Source: CAWJJM01 sp963843275
Lineage (GTDB): Bacteria; Acidobacteriota; Thermoanaerobaculia; Multivoradales; JBCCEF01
Reading direction: 5' to 3'
NCBI GenBank assembly: GCA_963843275.1
Contig: CAWJJM010000011.1
Span: 62,001-126,000, forward strand
Length of the DNA: 64,000 bases
A program made the translations under genes and the position numbers. Under the pieces are notes generated by a model. That model searched no databases and was not told where the DNA came from. It saw only the letters and a program-made list of their open reading frames with translations. Below are positions 34,640-44,189 of the stretch, in pieces (the stretch's first letter is position 1; the number at the start of each line of letters is the position of its first letter).

Positions 34640-35863
34640 ATGCCTCGTGCCCGCCGTCGAGCCACCGTCCAATCCCATGCCGCCGCCGACCGGGGGCCCG
34701 GCTCCGGGGGTGGCGACCCCGGCGTGGTGATCGTCGGCGGCGGTCCGGCCGGCCTCGCGGTCGCCGGCGCCCTCTCCGGCCGCGGCCTCCGCGCCACCGT
34801 GCTCGAGGCCGAGGCGCAGGTCGGAGCGTCCTGGGGGCGGCACTACGACGGCCTGCGGCTGCACACCCCGCGCCGCGTCTCGCACCTGCCGGGGTGGCGC
34901 ATCCCGCGCTGGGCGGGACCCTATCCCGGCCGCGACGCCTTCCTCGCCTACCTGCGCGCCTACCCGGAGCGGCTCGGGCTCCAGGTGCGCACCGGCTGCC
35001 GCGTCGCGCGGGTGTCGCGGGAGGGAGCGCGGTGGCGGGCGAGCTGGGAGGGCGGCAGCACGCTGAGCCGTCATCTCGTGATCGCCACCGGTTTCCACCG
35101 CCGGCCGCGGAGGCCGGCCGTGGCGGGCGCCGAGCGCTTCGCCGGCACGGTCCTGCACAGCTCCGCCTACCGGACGCCCGACGACCTCGCCGGCGCTCGG
35201 GTCCTCGTCGTCGGCTGCGGCAACAGCGGGGCCGACATCGCCCTCGAGGCGGCGCTCGCCGGACACCGCGTCACCCTCGTGTCGCGCGGGCCGGTGCCGC
35301 TGCTGCCGGACCGCGTGGCGGGCCTCCCCTGGCGCCACGTCTACGAGCTCGTCCCCCATCTCTGGCTCGCCATGGCGGGGCGGTTCGGCCCCGCCGCCCG
35401 CGAGCGGGCCGAGCGGGGCGCCGCGGCCTTCTGGTGCCGGATTCAGCGCCGCGCCTTCGGCGACCTGCCGGCCCGCGGGATCGCGCTGCCCGACGTCGCC
35501 GGGGCGGTGGCGCTGTGGCACCAGCGCCGGGGGCCGGTGACCGCCGGTCGCACCGTCGCCCTGGTGCGCGCCGGCCGCATCGACGTGTTCCCCCGGCTCG
35601 TGCGGCTCGACGAGCACCGGGCCTGGTTCGCCGACGGGCGCGCCGTGGAGGTCGACTGCGTCGTCTGGGCCACCGGATTCGAGCCCGACCTCGACTTTCT
35701 GGCCGACTGCCCCGCCGCCCTCGGCGCGGCCGGCCGGCCGGTCGTCGAGGGGAGCGCCCGCGACCTCCCCGGCTTCCACGCCGTGGGGTTCATCGCCGAC
35801 CTGTGGGCGATCCGCCGGCAGGCGCGGCGGATCGCGCGCACGATCGCCCGGTCGGAGCGCTGA
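34640..35863 (+). CDS. Flavin-containing monooxygenase-like NAD(P)H oxidoreductase
   Basis: A 407-residue two-dinucleotide flavoprotein. The FAD motif is VVIVGGGPAGLAVAGAL (about residues 29-45) and the NADP motif VLVVGCGNSGADIALEAAL sits near the middle, with ATGFEPDLDFL near the C-terminus. The arrangement resembles YUCCA-type or Baeyer-Villiger-like monooxygenases; the FMO hallmark FxGxxxHxxxY is not obvious (GTVLHSSAYR may be the equivalent). Substrate unknown. The ATG at 34640 adds about 25 disordered residues before the fold; no better start is evident. Single-gene unit. Confidence 0.82.
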   Translation: MPRARRRATVQSHAAADRGPGSGGGDPGVVIVGGGPAGLAVAGALSGRGLRATVLEAEAQVGASWGRHYDGLRLHTPRRVSHLPGWRIPRWAGPYPGRDAFLAYLRAYPERLGLQVRTGCRVARVSREGARWRASWEGGSTLSRHLVIATGFHRRPRRPAVAGAERFAGTVLHSSAYRTPDDLAGARVLVVGCGNSGADIALEAALAGHRVTLVSRGPVPLLPDRVAGLPWRHVYELVPHLWLAMAGRFGPAARERAERGAAAFWCRIQRRAFGDLPARGIALPDVAGAVALWHQRRGPVTAGRTVALVRAGRIDVFPRLVRLDEHRAWFADGRAVEVDCVVWATGFEPDLDFLADCPAALGAAGRPVVEGSARDLPGFHAVGFIADLWAIRRQARRIARTIARSER

Positions 35864-35954
35864 GCCCCCGGCACGGACGCTGGCGGCCGGGCCCGGCGGC
35901 GCCCTCCACGGCAGCGCTCTTGCACCGGCGGATCGGAGCGAGCCGGGTTGCGTC

Positions 35955-35983
35955 TTGACTTATGCCGCAGTGCGGCGTAGGTT
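35955..35983 (+). promoter_or_regulatory. aceA promoter with palindromic operator in the spacer
   Basis: TTGACT (35955-35960) and TAGGTT (35978-35983) are spaced by exactly 17 bases, giving a plausible sigma70-type promoter about 73 bases before aceA. The spacer is a near-perfect palindrome: GCCGCA-G-TGCGGC at 35964-35976, extended with one mismatch to TATGCCGCAGTGCGGCGTA (35961-35979). A dimeric regulator bound there would block or bend the promoter, so glyoxylate-shunt control by carbon source is likely. The regulator is not identified. Confidence 0.65.
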
Positions 35984-36055
35984 GGGGTGGCGGGTCGGGT
36001 ATCGTCCCGGTCCAGCCCCACCCAAGGACAGAGCGGCACTTTCGGAGGTGTGAGC

Positions 36056-37357
<1,302 letters not shown>

Positions 37358-37420
37358 GGACGCCCCACCCCTAGAGAACCACCAGCCCGGACGCGAGAGG
37401 GCGAGAGACGAGGAGATCCG

Positions 37421-38989
37421 ATGGCGAGCAAGATCCAGGTCCACGGCCACGGCGGCGACCGCTTCGACGAGGTGCTGACCGCCGAGGCCCTGGAGTTCCT
37501 CGAAGACCTCCACCACCACTTCCAGCCCGCCCGGCGGTCGCTGCTGATCGCCCGCGAGGAGCGCGAGGACGACCTCGCCAACGGCGTGCTGCCCACCTTC
37601 CTCGACGAGGCCGCGCCGGCGCGCGAGCCCGGCTGGCGCGTGGCGGCGACGCCGCCCGACCTCGAGGACCGCCGGGTGGAGATCACCGGGCCGGTGGAGC
37701 GGAAGATGATGATCAACGCCCTGAACTCGGGCGCCAAGGTCTTCATGGCCGACTTCGAGGACGCCAACTCGCCGACCTGGGCCAACACGGTGGCCGGGCA
37801 GGTCAACCTGATCGACGCCGTCCGCCGCACGCTGGAGCTGAAGACGGCGGACAAGGAGTACAAGCTCGCTCCGGAGATCGCCACCCTGCTGGTGCGCCCC
37901 CGCGGCTGGCACCTCGACGAGCGCCACGTCACCGTGGGCGACGAGCCGATCTCGGGCAGCCTCTTCGACTTCGGCCTCTACTTCTTCCACAACGCCCGCG
38001 AGCTCCTGGCACGCGGCAGCGGCCCGTACTTCTATCTGCCCAAGCTCGAGAGCCACCGCGAGGCGCGGCTGTGGAACGACGTCTTCGTCCACGCGCAGCG
38101 CCGGCTGGCGGTGCCGCAGGGCTCGGTGCGCGCCACCGTCCTGGTGGAGAACATCCTCGCCGCCTTCGAGATGGAGGAGATCCTCTGGGAGCTGCGCGAC
38201 CACATGGCGGGTCTCAACGCCGGCCGCTGGGACTACATCTTCAGCGTCATCAAGAAGTTCCGCTGGCACGACTGGGCGCTGATGCCGGACCGCGGCCAGG
38301 TCACCATGACCGTGCCCTTCATGTACGACTACACCGAGCGGCTGGTCCAGGTGTGCCACCGCCACGGCGCCCACGCCATCGGCGGCATGGCGGCCTTCAT
38401 CCCCAACCGCCGCGAGCCCGACGTCACCGAGAAGGCGATCCGCAAGGTGACCGAGGACAAGGAGCGCGAGGCCGGCCAGGGCTTCGACGGCACCTGGGTC
38501 GCCCACCCCGACCTGGTGCCGGTGGCGCTCGAGGTCTTCGACCGCCACCTGGGCGACCGCCCCAACCAGAAGGACCGCCAGCGCGAGGACGTCTCGGTCT
38601 CCGCCGACGACCTGCTCGACTTCACGGTCGAGGGCGGCGAGATCACCGAGGCCGGCGTGCGCCAGAACATCTCGGTGGCGCTGCAGTACCTCAACGCCTG
38701 GCTGCAGGGCACCGGCGCGGCGGCGATCTTCAACCTGATGGAGGACACCGCCACCGCCGAGATCTCCCGCGCCCAGCTCTGGCAGTGGCGCCACCAGCAG
38801 GCCCGCCTCGCCGACGGACGCACCTTCGACGCCGACCTCTACCGCACCCTGCGCGACGAGGAGCTCGAGCGCTGGGGCGGCCGCGACGCGGGCCGGCTGG
38901 CCGACGCCGCGGAGGTGCTCGACGAGCTGGTGCTCGACGAGGGGTTCGTCTCCTTCCTGACCCTGGTCGCGTACCCGAAGCTCGACTGA
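37421..38989 (+). CDS. aceB: Malate synthase A
   Basis: Condenses glyoxylate with acetyl-CoA to malate, the second step of the glyoxylate shunt. 522 residues, the length of the A isoform (E. coli AceB 533). Conserved blocks seen are MADFEDANSPTWAN, LLVRPRGWHLDE with the catalytic Arg region, YFYLPKLESHREARLWNDVF and the late INxxVALQYL-like segment NISVALQYLNAWL. GAGGAG precedes the ATG by 6-7 bases. Cotranscription with aceA is likely since no terminator is visible between them. Confidence 0.96.
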   Translation: MASKIQVHGHGGDRFDEVLTAEALEFLEDLHHHFQPARRSLLIAREEREDDLANGVLPTFLDEAAPAREPGWRVAATPPDLEDRRVEITGPVERKMMINALNSGAKVFMADFEDANSPTWANTVAGQVNLIDAVRRTLELKTADKEYKLAPEIATLLVRPRGWHLDERHVTVGDEPISGSLFDFGLYFFHNARELLARGSGPYFYLPKLESHREARLWNDVFVHAQRRLAVPQGSVRATVLVENILAAFEMEEILWELRDHMAGLNAGRWDYIFSVIKKFRWHDWALMPDRGQVTMTVPFMYDYTERLVQVCHRHGAHAIGGMAAFIPNRREPDVTEKAIRKVTEDKEREAGQGFDGTWVAHPDLVPVALEVFDRHLGDRPNQKDRQREDVSVSADDLLDFTVEGGEITEAGVRQNISVALQYLNAWLQGTGAAAIFNLMEDTATAEISRAQLWQWRHQQARLADGRTFDADLYRTLRDEELERWGGRDAGRLADAAEVLDELVLDEGFVSFLTLVAYPKLD

Positions 38990-39296
38990 CCCGGGCCCGT
39001 CCGGGGCGCGCGTCCGCGGCGGCGCCGCGCCCTCGGGCCGCCCACGGCGGCGCTCCCGCCGGCTCGGCCCGCTCCACGCCCCCCGCCTCCACACCCGCCG
39101 GCGGCGGCGCGGCGCCGCGACGCGCCGAGGCTTCCAGACGTAGCATGGGGTGAGGAGGCCGCAGCCGACCGGCGCGCCGGCGCGACAGGGCGCCGCGTCG
39201 AGAGCCTGCGGAGAGAACGGCCGGGGCGGCCCGCGCAACCCGGCGGCCGGCCGCGCCGTATCTGCCGCACACACCACGGACCCGAGGAGGACGGAG
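38990..39296. other. Intergenic region, 307 bases, no gene
   Basis: No open frame with protein-like codon use and no RNA gene was recognised. The first half is almost pure G/C with short self-complementary runs (GGCGGCGCCGCGCC near 39017, GGCGGCGCGGCGCC near 39100) but no T tract, so an intrinsic terminator for aceB is not evident. A TAGCAT -10-like box at 39141-39146 (ACGTAGCATGGGG) could start a 150-base leader for the VOC gene at 39297. Confidence 0.5.
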
Positions 39297-40073
39297 ATGA
39301 CCGATGTTCCGCGCGGACGTTTCGTCTGGTACGAGCTGATGACCCCCGAGCCGGAGGCGGCGCAGGAGTTCTACACCAAGGTGGTGGGCTGGGGCACCAC
39401 GGTGTTCACCGACCTCGGCGACCCCTACACGATGTTCACCCGCGGCGAGGTGCCGGTCGGCGGCATCCGCCCCACCGGCGACGGGCGCACCCCGGCCATG
39501 CATCCGCACTGGCTGGCCTACATCACCACCCCCGACGTCGACGCCACCACGGCCCGCGCCACCGAGCTCGGCGGCGAGGTGCTGGTGCCGCCCACCGACA
39601 TCCCGACGGTCGGCCGCTTCTCGGTCGTCCAGGACCCCCACGGGGCCGCCTTCGCACCCTTCCGCCCGGAGGGCGACTCGCCCGAGGAGATGCCGGCGCC
39701 GGAGATCGGCGACGCCTCCTGGCACGAGCTGACCGCCGGCCCGGCCGAGGAGTCGCTCTCCTTCTACTCGGACCTGTTCGGCTGGAAGGCGACGGACTCG
39801 ATGGACATGGGCGAGATGGGCACCTACCAGATGTACGGCCACGAGGGCACCACCCTCGGCGGCATGATGAAGCGCCCCGCCGACTCCCCCGCCCCCCCGT
39901 CCTGGCTCCACTACGTCCGCGTCGACGACGTCGACGAGGCCGCCGGCCGCATCACCGCCCACGGCGGGAAGATCGTCGTCCCACCGATGGAGGTGCCCGG
40001 CGGCGACCGCATCGTGGTGGGCACGGACCCCCAGGGCGCCGCCTTCGCGCTGCACGCGCTGAAAAAAGCGTAG
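39297..40073 (+). CDS. Two-domain VOC (glyoxalase-like) protein
   Basis: A 258-residue protein made of two VOC modules, each opening with a W-E/H-E-L element: FVWYELMTPEPEAAQEFYTKVVGW and ASWHELTAGPAEESLSFYSDLFGW. Each ends in QDPHGAAFAPF or TDPQGAAFALH. The tandem matches the glyoxalase/extradiol-dioxygenase-like proteins common in actinobacteria and acidobacteria (annotated as hydroxylase or 27-kDa antigen-like), without proven chemistry. The metal ligands of classic glyoxalase are only partly kept. A GAGGAGGACGGAG stretch ahead of the ATG supports the start. A strong hairpin follows the gene. Confidence 0.87.
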   Translation: MTDVPRGRFVWYELMTPEPEAAQEFYTKVVGWGTTVFTDLGDPYTMFTRGEVPVGGIRPTGDGRTPAMHPHWLAYITTPDVDATTARATELGGEVLVPPTDIPTVGRFSVVQDPHGAAFAPFRPEGDSPEEMPAPEIGDASWHELTAGPAEESLSFYSDLFGWKATDSMDMGEMGTYQMYGHEGTTLGGMMKRPADSPAPPSWLHYVRVDDVDEAAGRITAHGGKIVVPPMEVPGGDRIVVGTDPQGAAFALHALKKA

Positions 40074-40106
40074 CGCGGCCCCTTCACGGGCTCCGCCGCT
40101 CGGCGG

Positions 40107-40140
40107 ACCGCCGCTCACCGGGAGGTGGGCGGCGGTTCTT
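40107..40140 (+). terminator. Probable terminator of the VOC gene
   Basis: A 13-bp stem with one G-T pair (40107-40119 with 40124-40136: ACCGCCGCTCACC against GGTGGGCGGCGGT) closes a GGGA loop, then TCTTCGTTT follows. The T tract is broken, so termination may be moderate. It lies 33 bases after the VOC stop. Confidence 0.6.
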
Positions 40141-40269
40141 CGTTTCGGGGCGAGGGCCGCAGACGGAGAGTGCCGGACGAAGACCACGATGCCGCTTCAC
40201 CGGGCGGTCGACGTGGTGCCGAGCCGAGACCGCATCAACATGCGATGGCGTCGCCGCGCCGCGCGCGTG

Positions 40270-40275
40270 TAGGTT
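40270..40275 (+). promoter_or_regulatory. -10-like TAGGTT directly before a GTG start
   Basis: TAGGTT, identical to the -10 candidate of aceA, ends 7 bases before the GTG of the next gene, and there is no Shine-Dalgarno between. This spacing is that of a leaderless GTG transcript. Confidence 0.45.
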
Positions 40276-40282
40276 CGGGCCC

Positions 40283-41200
40283 GTGATCGCGCTGCTCGCA
40301 GGGAGTCCCACCGTGGAGCTCGACGGAGCCGGCTGCGCCGTGGTGGGCTCGGTTCTGCTCATCGGGGTCGTCGTCGTTCTCATGCTGCTGCGGCGCCGGT
40401 CGCTGCGCGCCGCCGGACGGCGTCGCGCCGAGCTCGCCCCGGTCCTCGAGCGCCGTGGCCTGGAGCCGAGGCCGGGATCGCGGCTGCCGGGCGACGCGCC
40501 CCACCCCACCGTGACGCCCTTGGTCCCGGCGGTCCTGCCGCCCGTCCTCTTCGCGGGCGAGCACGGCGGCAGCCGCTTCTACCTCTTCGACGTCGAGATC
40601 GCCTCCTCGCGGCCGTTCGGAAACGGCTTCAACGTCCACGGCGTCCAACGCGACGACGAGTGGATCCACGTGGCCCGGCACACGGTGCTGGCGTGGGGGT
40701 CGGAGGCAGCGGCGCTGCCGGCGATGCAGCTCGTCCCGGCGGACCGGCGGTCACAGGGGGGCCGGTTCGATCCCACGGCGACGTTGCGTCGCCTCGACCT
40801 CGACCCGGACGACCCCGCGGTGCGTGCCGCGGCGGACCGGGTCGCGGAACGGGTGGCGCCGCCACCCGCCGGCGCGGAGGGCTGGCGAGACCTCCGGGAG
40901 CGGACCGGCGCGCTGCCGTTCCCCGGCGCACCGGAGTTCGAGGCCGCCTACCGGGTCCACGGCACCGATGCCGACGCCGTCCGCCGGCTGTTTCCACCCG
41001 AGATCCTCGCGCTGCTCCTCGGCCGGCCCGGCGTGATCGCGGAGTGCCGGGACGGCTGGCTGTTCCTCAGCCTCGCGGTCGAGCCGGCGTTCGGCGAGGC
41101 CCCCGCCGAGGCGCCCGGGGGGCTGCTGGCGCCGGACCGGGTCGACGAGCTGCTGCGGGTGGGCCTCGAGCTCGCGCCGCGGTGGCTCGGCTCACGGTGA
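40283..41200 (+). CDS. Membrane-anchored protein of unknown function
   Basis: A 305-residue protein with one transmembrane helix near the N-terminus (about residues 16-37) followed by RRR, so an N-out, C-in anchor with a large cytosolic part is likely. The soluble part begins with a region resembling small DUF-type beta domains (FYLFDVEIASSRPFG ... HTVLAWGSEAAALPAMQLVP) and ends with RPGVIAECRDGWLFLSL. Such proteins are widely annotated as hypothetical in actinobacteria and acidobacteria. I do not recognise it. The stop overlaps the convergent VOC gene by 9 bases. Confidence 0.65.
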   Translation: MIALLAGSPTVELDGAGCAVVGSVLLIGVVVVLMLLRRRSLRAAGRRRAELAPVLERRGLEPRPGSRLPGDAPHPTVTPLVPAVLPPVLFAGEHGGSRFYLFDVEIASSRPFGNGFNVHGVQRDDEWIHVARHTVLAWGSEAAALPAMQLVPADRRSQGGRFDPTATLRRLDLDPDDPAVRAAADRVAERVAPPPAGAEGWRDLRERTGALPFPGAPEFEAAYRVHGTDADAVRRLFPPEILALLLGRPGVIAECRDGWLFLSLAVEPAFGEAPAEAPGGLLAPDRVDELLRVGLELAPRWLGSR

Positions 41201-41590
41201 GCCGGCGGTCGCGGCCGCACTGATCGTGACGAAGTAGCCGTCCGGGTCGCGCAGCGAGAACTCCTCGGTCCGGGTGTTCGGGTTCCGGTGCGGCTCCTCC
41301 TCGAGCCGGGGGACGAGGGCGCGGGCCCGGTCGAGCGCCGCGGCGAAGTCGTCGACGCGGAAGAAGAGCAGGAGCCCGTTGCCGGGGGTGGCGCCGTCCG
41401 GGCTCCTCAGCGAGGGATGGTCGTGCGCGCCCCACCGGTGGAGGCAGACGAGAACCGTGCCGTCGCCGTCCAGGATCTGACCGAAGTGGTCGTGCGCCGG
41501 CGCCGACTCGGGCAATCCGAAGAGCGCCCGGTACCAGCGGAAGCTGGCCGCGACGTCGCGGACCCCCAGGATCGTCCAGGTGCGTCTCAT
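41192..41590 (-). CDS. Single-domain VOC family protein
   Basis: A 132-residue VOC-fold protein starting with TWTILGVRDVAASFRWYRALFGLP and ending with SLRDPDGYFVTIS, the usual pair of paired beta-alpha-beta-beta-beta units. Residues for metal binding are His33 and Glu near TEEFSLRD, as in bleomycin-resistance and glyoxalase-like proteins. The substrate is unknown. The ATG at 41590 is preceded by GAAGAGG with almost no spacer, so translation may be weak. Convergent with and overlapping the membrane-anchored protein gene. Confidence 0.85.
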   Translation of the reverse strand: MRRTWTILGVRDVAASFRWYRALFGLPESAPAHDHFGQILDGDGTVLVCLHRWGAHDHPSLRSPDGATPGNGLLLFFRVDDFAAALDRARALVPRLEEEPHRNPNTRTEEFSLRDPDGYFVTISAAATAGSP

Positions 41591-41623
41591 CCTCTTCCCC
41601 CGTACGCCGTGGGCCGACCCGGG

Positions 41624-41989
41624 TCAGTCGCGCCGGAACCCGAGGCTGCGGCGGAGCTTCTGCACCTCGAGCTCCGGGTCCCCGACCTCGACGATCAGCG
41701 CCCGGTAGATCTCGTGCTCCAGCTCGACGACGATCGTCCGGCGCGGATCGTGGACGTCCCAGAAGACCAGGCCGCCGTGCTGGTAGAAGGTCCCGGCCCG
41801 GAACAGGTTCGGCAGGGCTGTCCCGGCGATCTTGAGCCCCTCGAACCAGCCCATCGCCGGTTGCGGCTCCGGGCGCGCGTCTCGGATGTGGGCCAGGGGG
41901 ATCTTCAGCCGGCTGCGCAACGACCAGAGCTTGTCCCAGCCGACGACCTCGAAGACCGCCCGGTCACCCTCGATCTCGATCTCGACCAT
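41624..41989 (-). CDS. Small protein, possible PH-like fold, unknown function
   Basis: A 121-residue beta-rich protein: VEIEIEGDRAVFEVVGWDKLWSL, then IPLAHIRDARPEP and a GLVFWDVHDPRRTIVVELEHE strand pair, with a C-terminal helix. The order of strands and the late helix suggest a small PH- or YdjC-like beta-barrel of the kind annotated as hypothetical. I chose the ATG at 41989; the frame opens further upstream but without family-like sequence or a clear start. Cotranscription with the VOC gene 33 bases downstream is possible. Confidence 0.65.
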   Translation of the reverse strand: MVEIEIEGDRAVFEVVGWDKLWSLRSRLKIPLAHIRDARPEPQPAMGWFEGLKIAGTALPNLFRAGTFYQHGGLVFWDVHDPRRTIVVELEHEIYRALIVEVGDPELEVQKLRRSLGFRRD

Positions 41990-42199
41990 CGTCGTTCTTC
42001 CCCGGCTTCGCGCAGTGGGCAGGAGGGCGAGCTCTCGTCTTCCGTGGGCCTCGGCCCAGACTACCGCTTCCCCGGGCGCGGGGCGCCGGGTCCCCCGGGC
42101 CTCCGGACCCCGGGCGCCCGGCGGCCGACCCGACGGGAAGGTCGACGTCTCGGGCGCCGCCACGCGGCTCGAGAACCACGGGAGGCGATCGGCGCCCGT

Positions 42200-42727
42200 T
42201 CAGGCTCCGCGGGCGACGCGGTGGTCGGCGGGCGTCGGGAGGACGAGGTTCTGGACGACCACGCCGAGCGCGCAGAGCAGCAGGCACCCGGCGGCCAGGA
42301 CGGCGAGACGGCGCCAGGGCCGGGCGGCGGAGAGGACGAGGGCGCACGCGGCGCCGCCCGCCCCCAGGGCCACGGCGAAGGAGAGCGGGAAGACCAGCAG
42401 CGCCCCCGGCGGCATGGCCAGCACCGAGTAGCTGGCCAGGACGCTCACCGCGCCGAGGAACGCGCCCGCCGCCGCCCCGACGCCGGCCGCGAAGCGGAGC
42501 CCGGGGCGCTCGCCGCGGAGGGCGACGAGGAGCCAGCACAGGCCGACCGCGCAGAGGGCGTAGGCCGCGTAGGCGAAGGGGATCAGCGCGAAGAGCTCGG
42601 CGGGCGGCCGCCAGTAGGACCCGGTCGCGCGCCACCACGGGCTCAGCACCACGGCGTGCAGCAGGAAGTCGACCGTGAGGATCGCCAGGAAGGCGCCCCC
42701 GGTGGCCGGGACGGTCCGCGCTCGCAT
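42200..42727 (-). CDS. Small polytopic membrane protein
   Basis: A 175-residue protein with four to five hydrophobic helices (near residues 10-28, 42-66, 76-98, 103-128 and 140-162). It looks like the many short DUF-type inner-membrane proteins found in actinobacteria and acidobacteria, possibly DUF998/DUF1761-related. ATG at 42727 and GTG at 42733 are both possible; GGAGGGAGGAG upstream fits ATG (8 bases) better. No partner gene is evident. Confidence 0.65.
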   Translation of the reverse strand: MRARTVPATGGAFLAILTVDFLLHAVVLSPWWRATGSYWRPPAELFALIPFAYAAYALCAVGLCWLLVALRGERPGLRFAAGVGAAAGAFLGAVSVLASYSVLAMPPGALLVFPLSFAVALGAGGAACALVLSAARPWRRLAVLAAGCLLLCALGVVVQNLVLPTPADHRVARGA

Positions 42728-42776
42728 GCCCACGCTCCTCCCTCCCCCCCGCGGCCCTACGCCCGGCCGTGCGGGC

Positions 42777-43316
42777 TCATTCCCCGGACCCGTCGGCGCA
42801 GACCGACGGCGACATCGAGCGCAGACCGAGATTGGGCCTGCGGAACCGTGGACGGCAGACGGGCCGCAGGTCGTCCGCGGCGAGGGTCTGGGTGCACACC
42901 CCGAAGGGCGTCCGCACCGTCAGGCGCACCTCGCGGCCGTCCGTCCGCTTGCACAGCAGGTAGTGGCGCCGGGTGAAGGCCGCCGGGAGGGTGTGGCCCG
43001 CCTGCCACGGCTGCCGGCAGACGGCGCCCTCGACCGCGATCGGCTGCGACAGGTGGCGTCCCGGGGCGAAGACCAGATGGACGAAGTCCTCGAGGGGGTT
43101 CATGTAGACCTGCTCGACCTTGTAGGGCATCGCCGCGGCCAGAAAGAGGATGTCGGGCCCGTCGAAGCCCGGGTCGGGCCGGTACTCGAGATCGCAGAAG
43201 AGGTTGCGCTGGGCCCCCGGCTCGGGCCGGGTCGACGCGGAGAAGAGAGAGCAGCCCAGCGCCGGGATCCACACCGCGCCGAGCACGACACCCCGCAGGA
43301 ACCCACCGATCCTCAC
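42777..43316 (-). CDS. Predicted lipoprotein
   Basis: A 179-residue protein whose signal peptide ends in PALGC (Cys at residue 22), so a likely lipoprotein. The mature part has three more Cys pairs (FCDLEYRP, AVCRQPWQ, LLCKRTDG, FGVCTQTL, PVCRPRF) and a beta-rich layout, suggesting disulphide bonds in the periplasm. Family unknown. The GTG start at 43316 overlaps the stop of the membrane protein gene upstream (GTGA), so the two work as a pair. Confidence 0.65.
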   Translation of the reverse strand: MRIGGFLRGVVLGAVWIPALGCSLFSASTRPEPGAQRNLFCDLEYRPDPGFDGPDILFLAAAMPYKVEQVYMNPLEDFVHLVFAPGRHLSQPIAVEGAVCRQPWQAGHTLPAAFTRRHYLLCKRTDGREVRLTVRTPFGVCTQTLAADDLRPVCRPRFRRPNLGLRSMSPSVCADGSGE

Positions 43317-44032
43317 GGCCGCACCCTCGCCGTCATCCGCCGGGCCGCCGCGGCGAGGGTGCGGTCGGCCCGTCCCTTGACCAGCCACGAGATCGCGAAG
43401 GACCAGAGCGCGACCGCCTCCGGCCAGAAGATGTCGTGCGGCCAGACCAGGGCGCTCCCCGCCCAGACGATGCTGGCGACGAGAACCACACCGCAGATCA
43501 GGAAGATGCGGTTGCGCGCCCGCTTGTCCGCAGGCAGCGCCTGCCCCGGGGGCACGTCGGTCCGCCGGAAGAGCCACAAGGAGAAGAGCGCGAAGCAGCT
43601 GAAGAGCAGCGCCGCCGCGACGAGGTGGAGGGTCTGCGAGGCCGTGTCCCACCAGCTCGGCTCGGCGAGCGGCTCCGGCGCCGCCGTCGGGAACAGTGCC
43701 ACGCCGAAGGCGCACAGGGCGGCGAAGCGCCCCAGGATCCGGTCGGCCCGCGAGTCGCTGTACCCGCGATAGGTGAGGAGGAAGAGCGCCAGGCCGAAGA
43801 GGACACCCACGAAGATCGCGACGGCGCCCGAGTAGTAGTACGCGCTGACCGAGCGCAGGAGCCCCCACTCGGGCAGCCCCCGCGTCGGGCGCAGGCCGGC
43901 GGTCAGGTAGAGCAGGAACGGCAGCAGGAACCCGAGCGCGCCGATGAGCTGCCGGTGGGCCTCGGTCGACAGGTCGAGCGGTTCGCCGGAGCCGCGCGCG
44001 CGGTTCGGTGGCTGGAGGACCTCGTCGGTCAT
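43313..44032 (-). CDS. Polytopic membrane protein of unknown function
   Basis: A 239-residue protein with about five transmembrane helices. After a short cytosolic start, the segment RQLIGALGFLLPFLLYLTAG opens helix 1, then RSVSAYYYSGAVAIFVGVLFGLALFLLTYRGYSD, the YYYSG motif standing out. The layout resembles DUF998-type proteins. It lies directly upstream of the cysteine-rich lipoprotein gene with a GTGA overlap. The start is the ATG at 44032, since the frame upstream is arginine- and proline-rich without similarity. No strong Shine-Dalgarno. Confidence 0.65.
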   Translation of the reverse strand: MTDEVLQPPNRARGSGEPLDLSTEAHRQLIGALGFLLPFLLYLTAGLRPTRGLPEWGLLRSVSAYYYSGAVAIFVGVLFGLALFLLTYRGYSDSRADRILGRFAALCAFGVALFPTAAPEPLAEPSWWDTASQTLHLVAAALLFSCFALFSLWLFRRTDVPPGQALPADKRARNRIFLICGVVLVASIVWAGSALVWPHDIFWPEAVALWSFAISWLVKGRADRTLAAAARRMTARVRP

Positions 44033-44189
44033 CGGCTCGCTCTCGCCCGCGCCGCCCGGGCGCGGCGCCGCCCGCCCCCTCGGAAGGGGCGGTGCCCGCG
44101 TTCGACCGGAACGGAGGCCCACAGTCTACGCTGGCGCGGACGAGGCTTCGGCGTCCCGCCTGGCTGCGGGTCGTCGCGCCCCGGACCGG

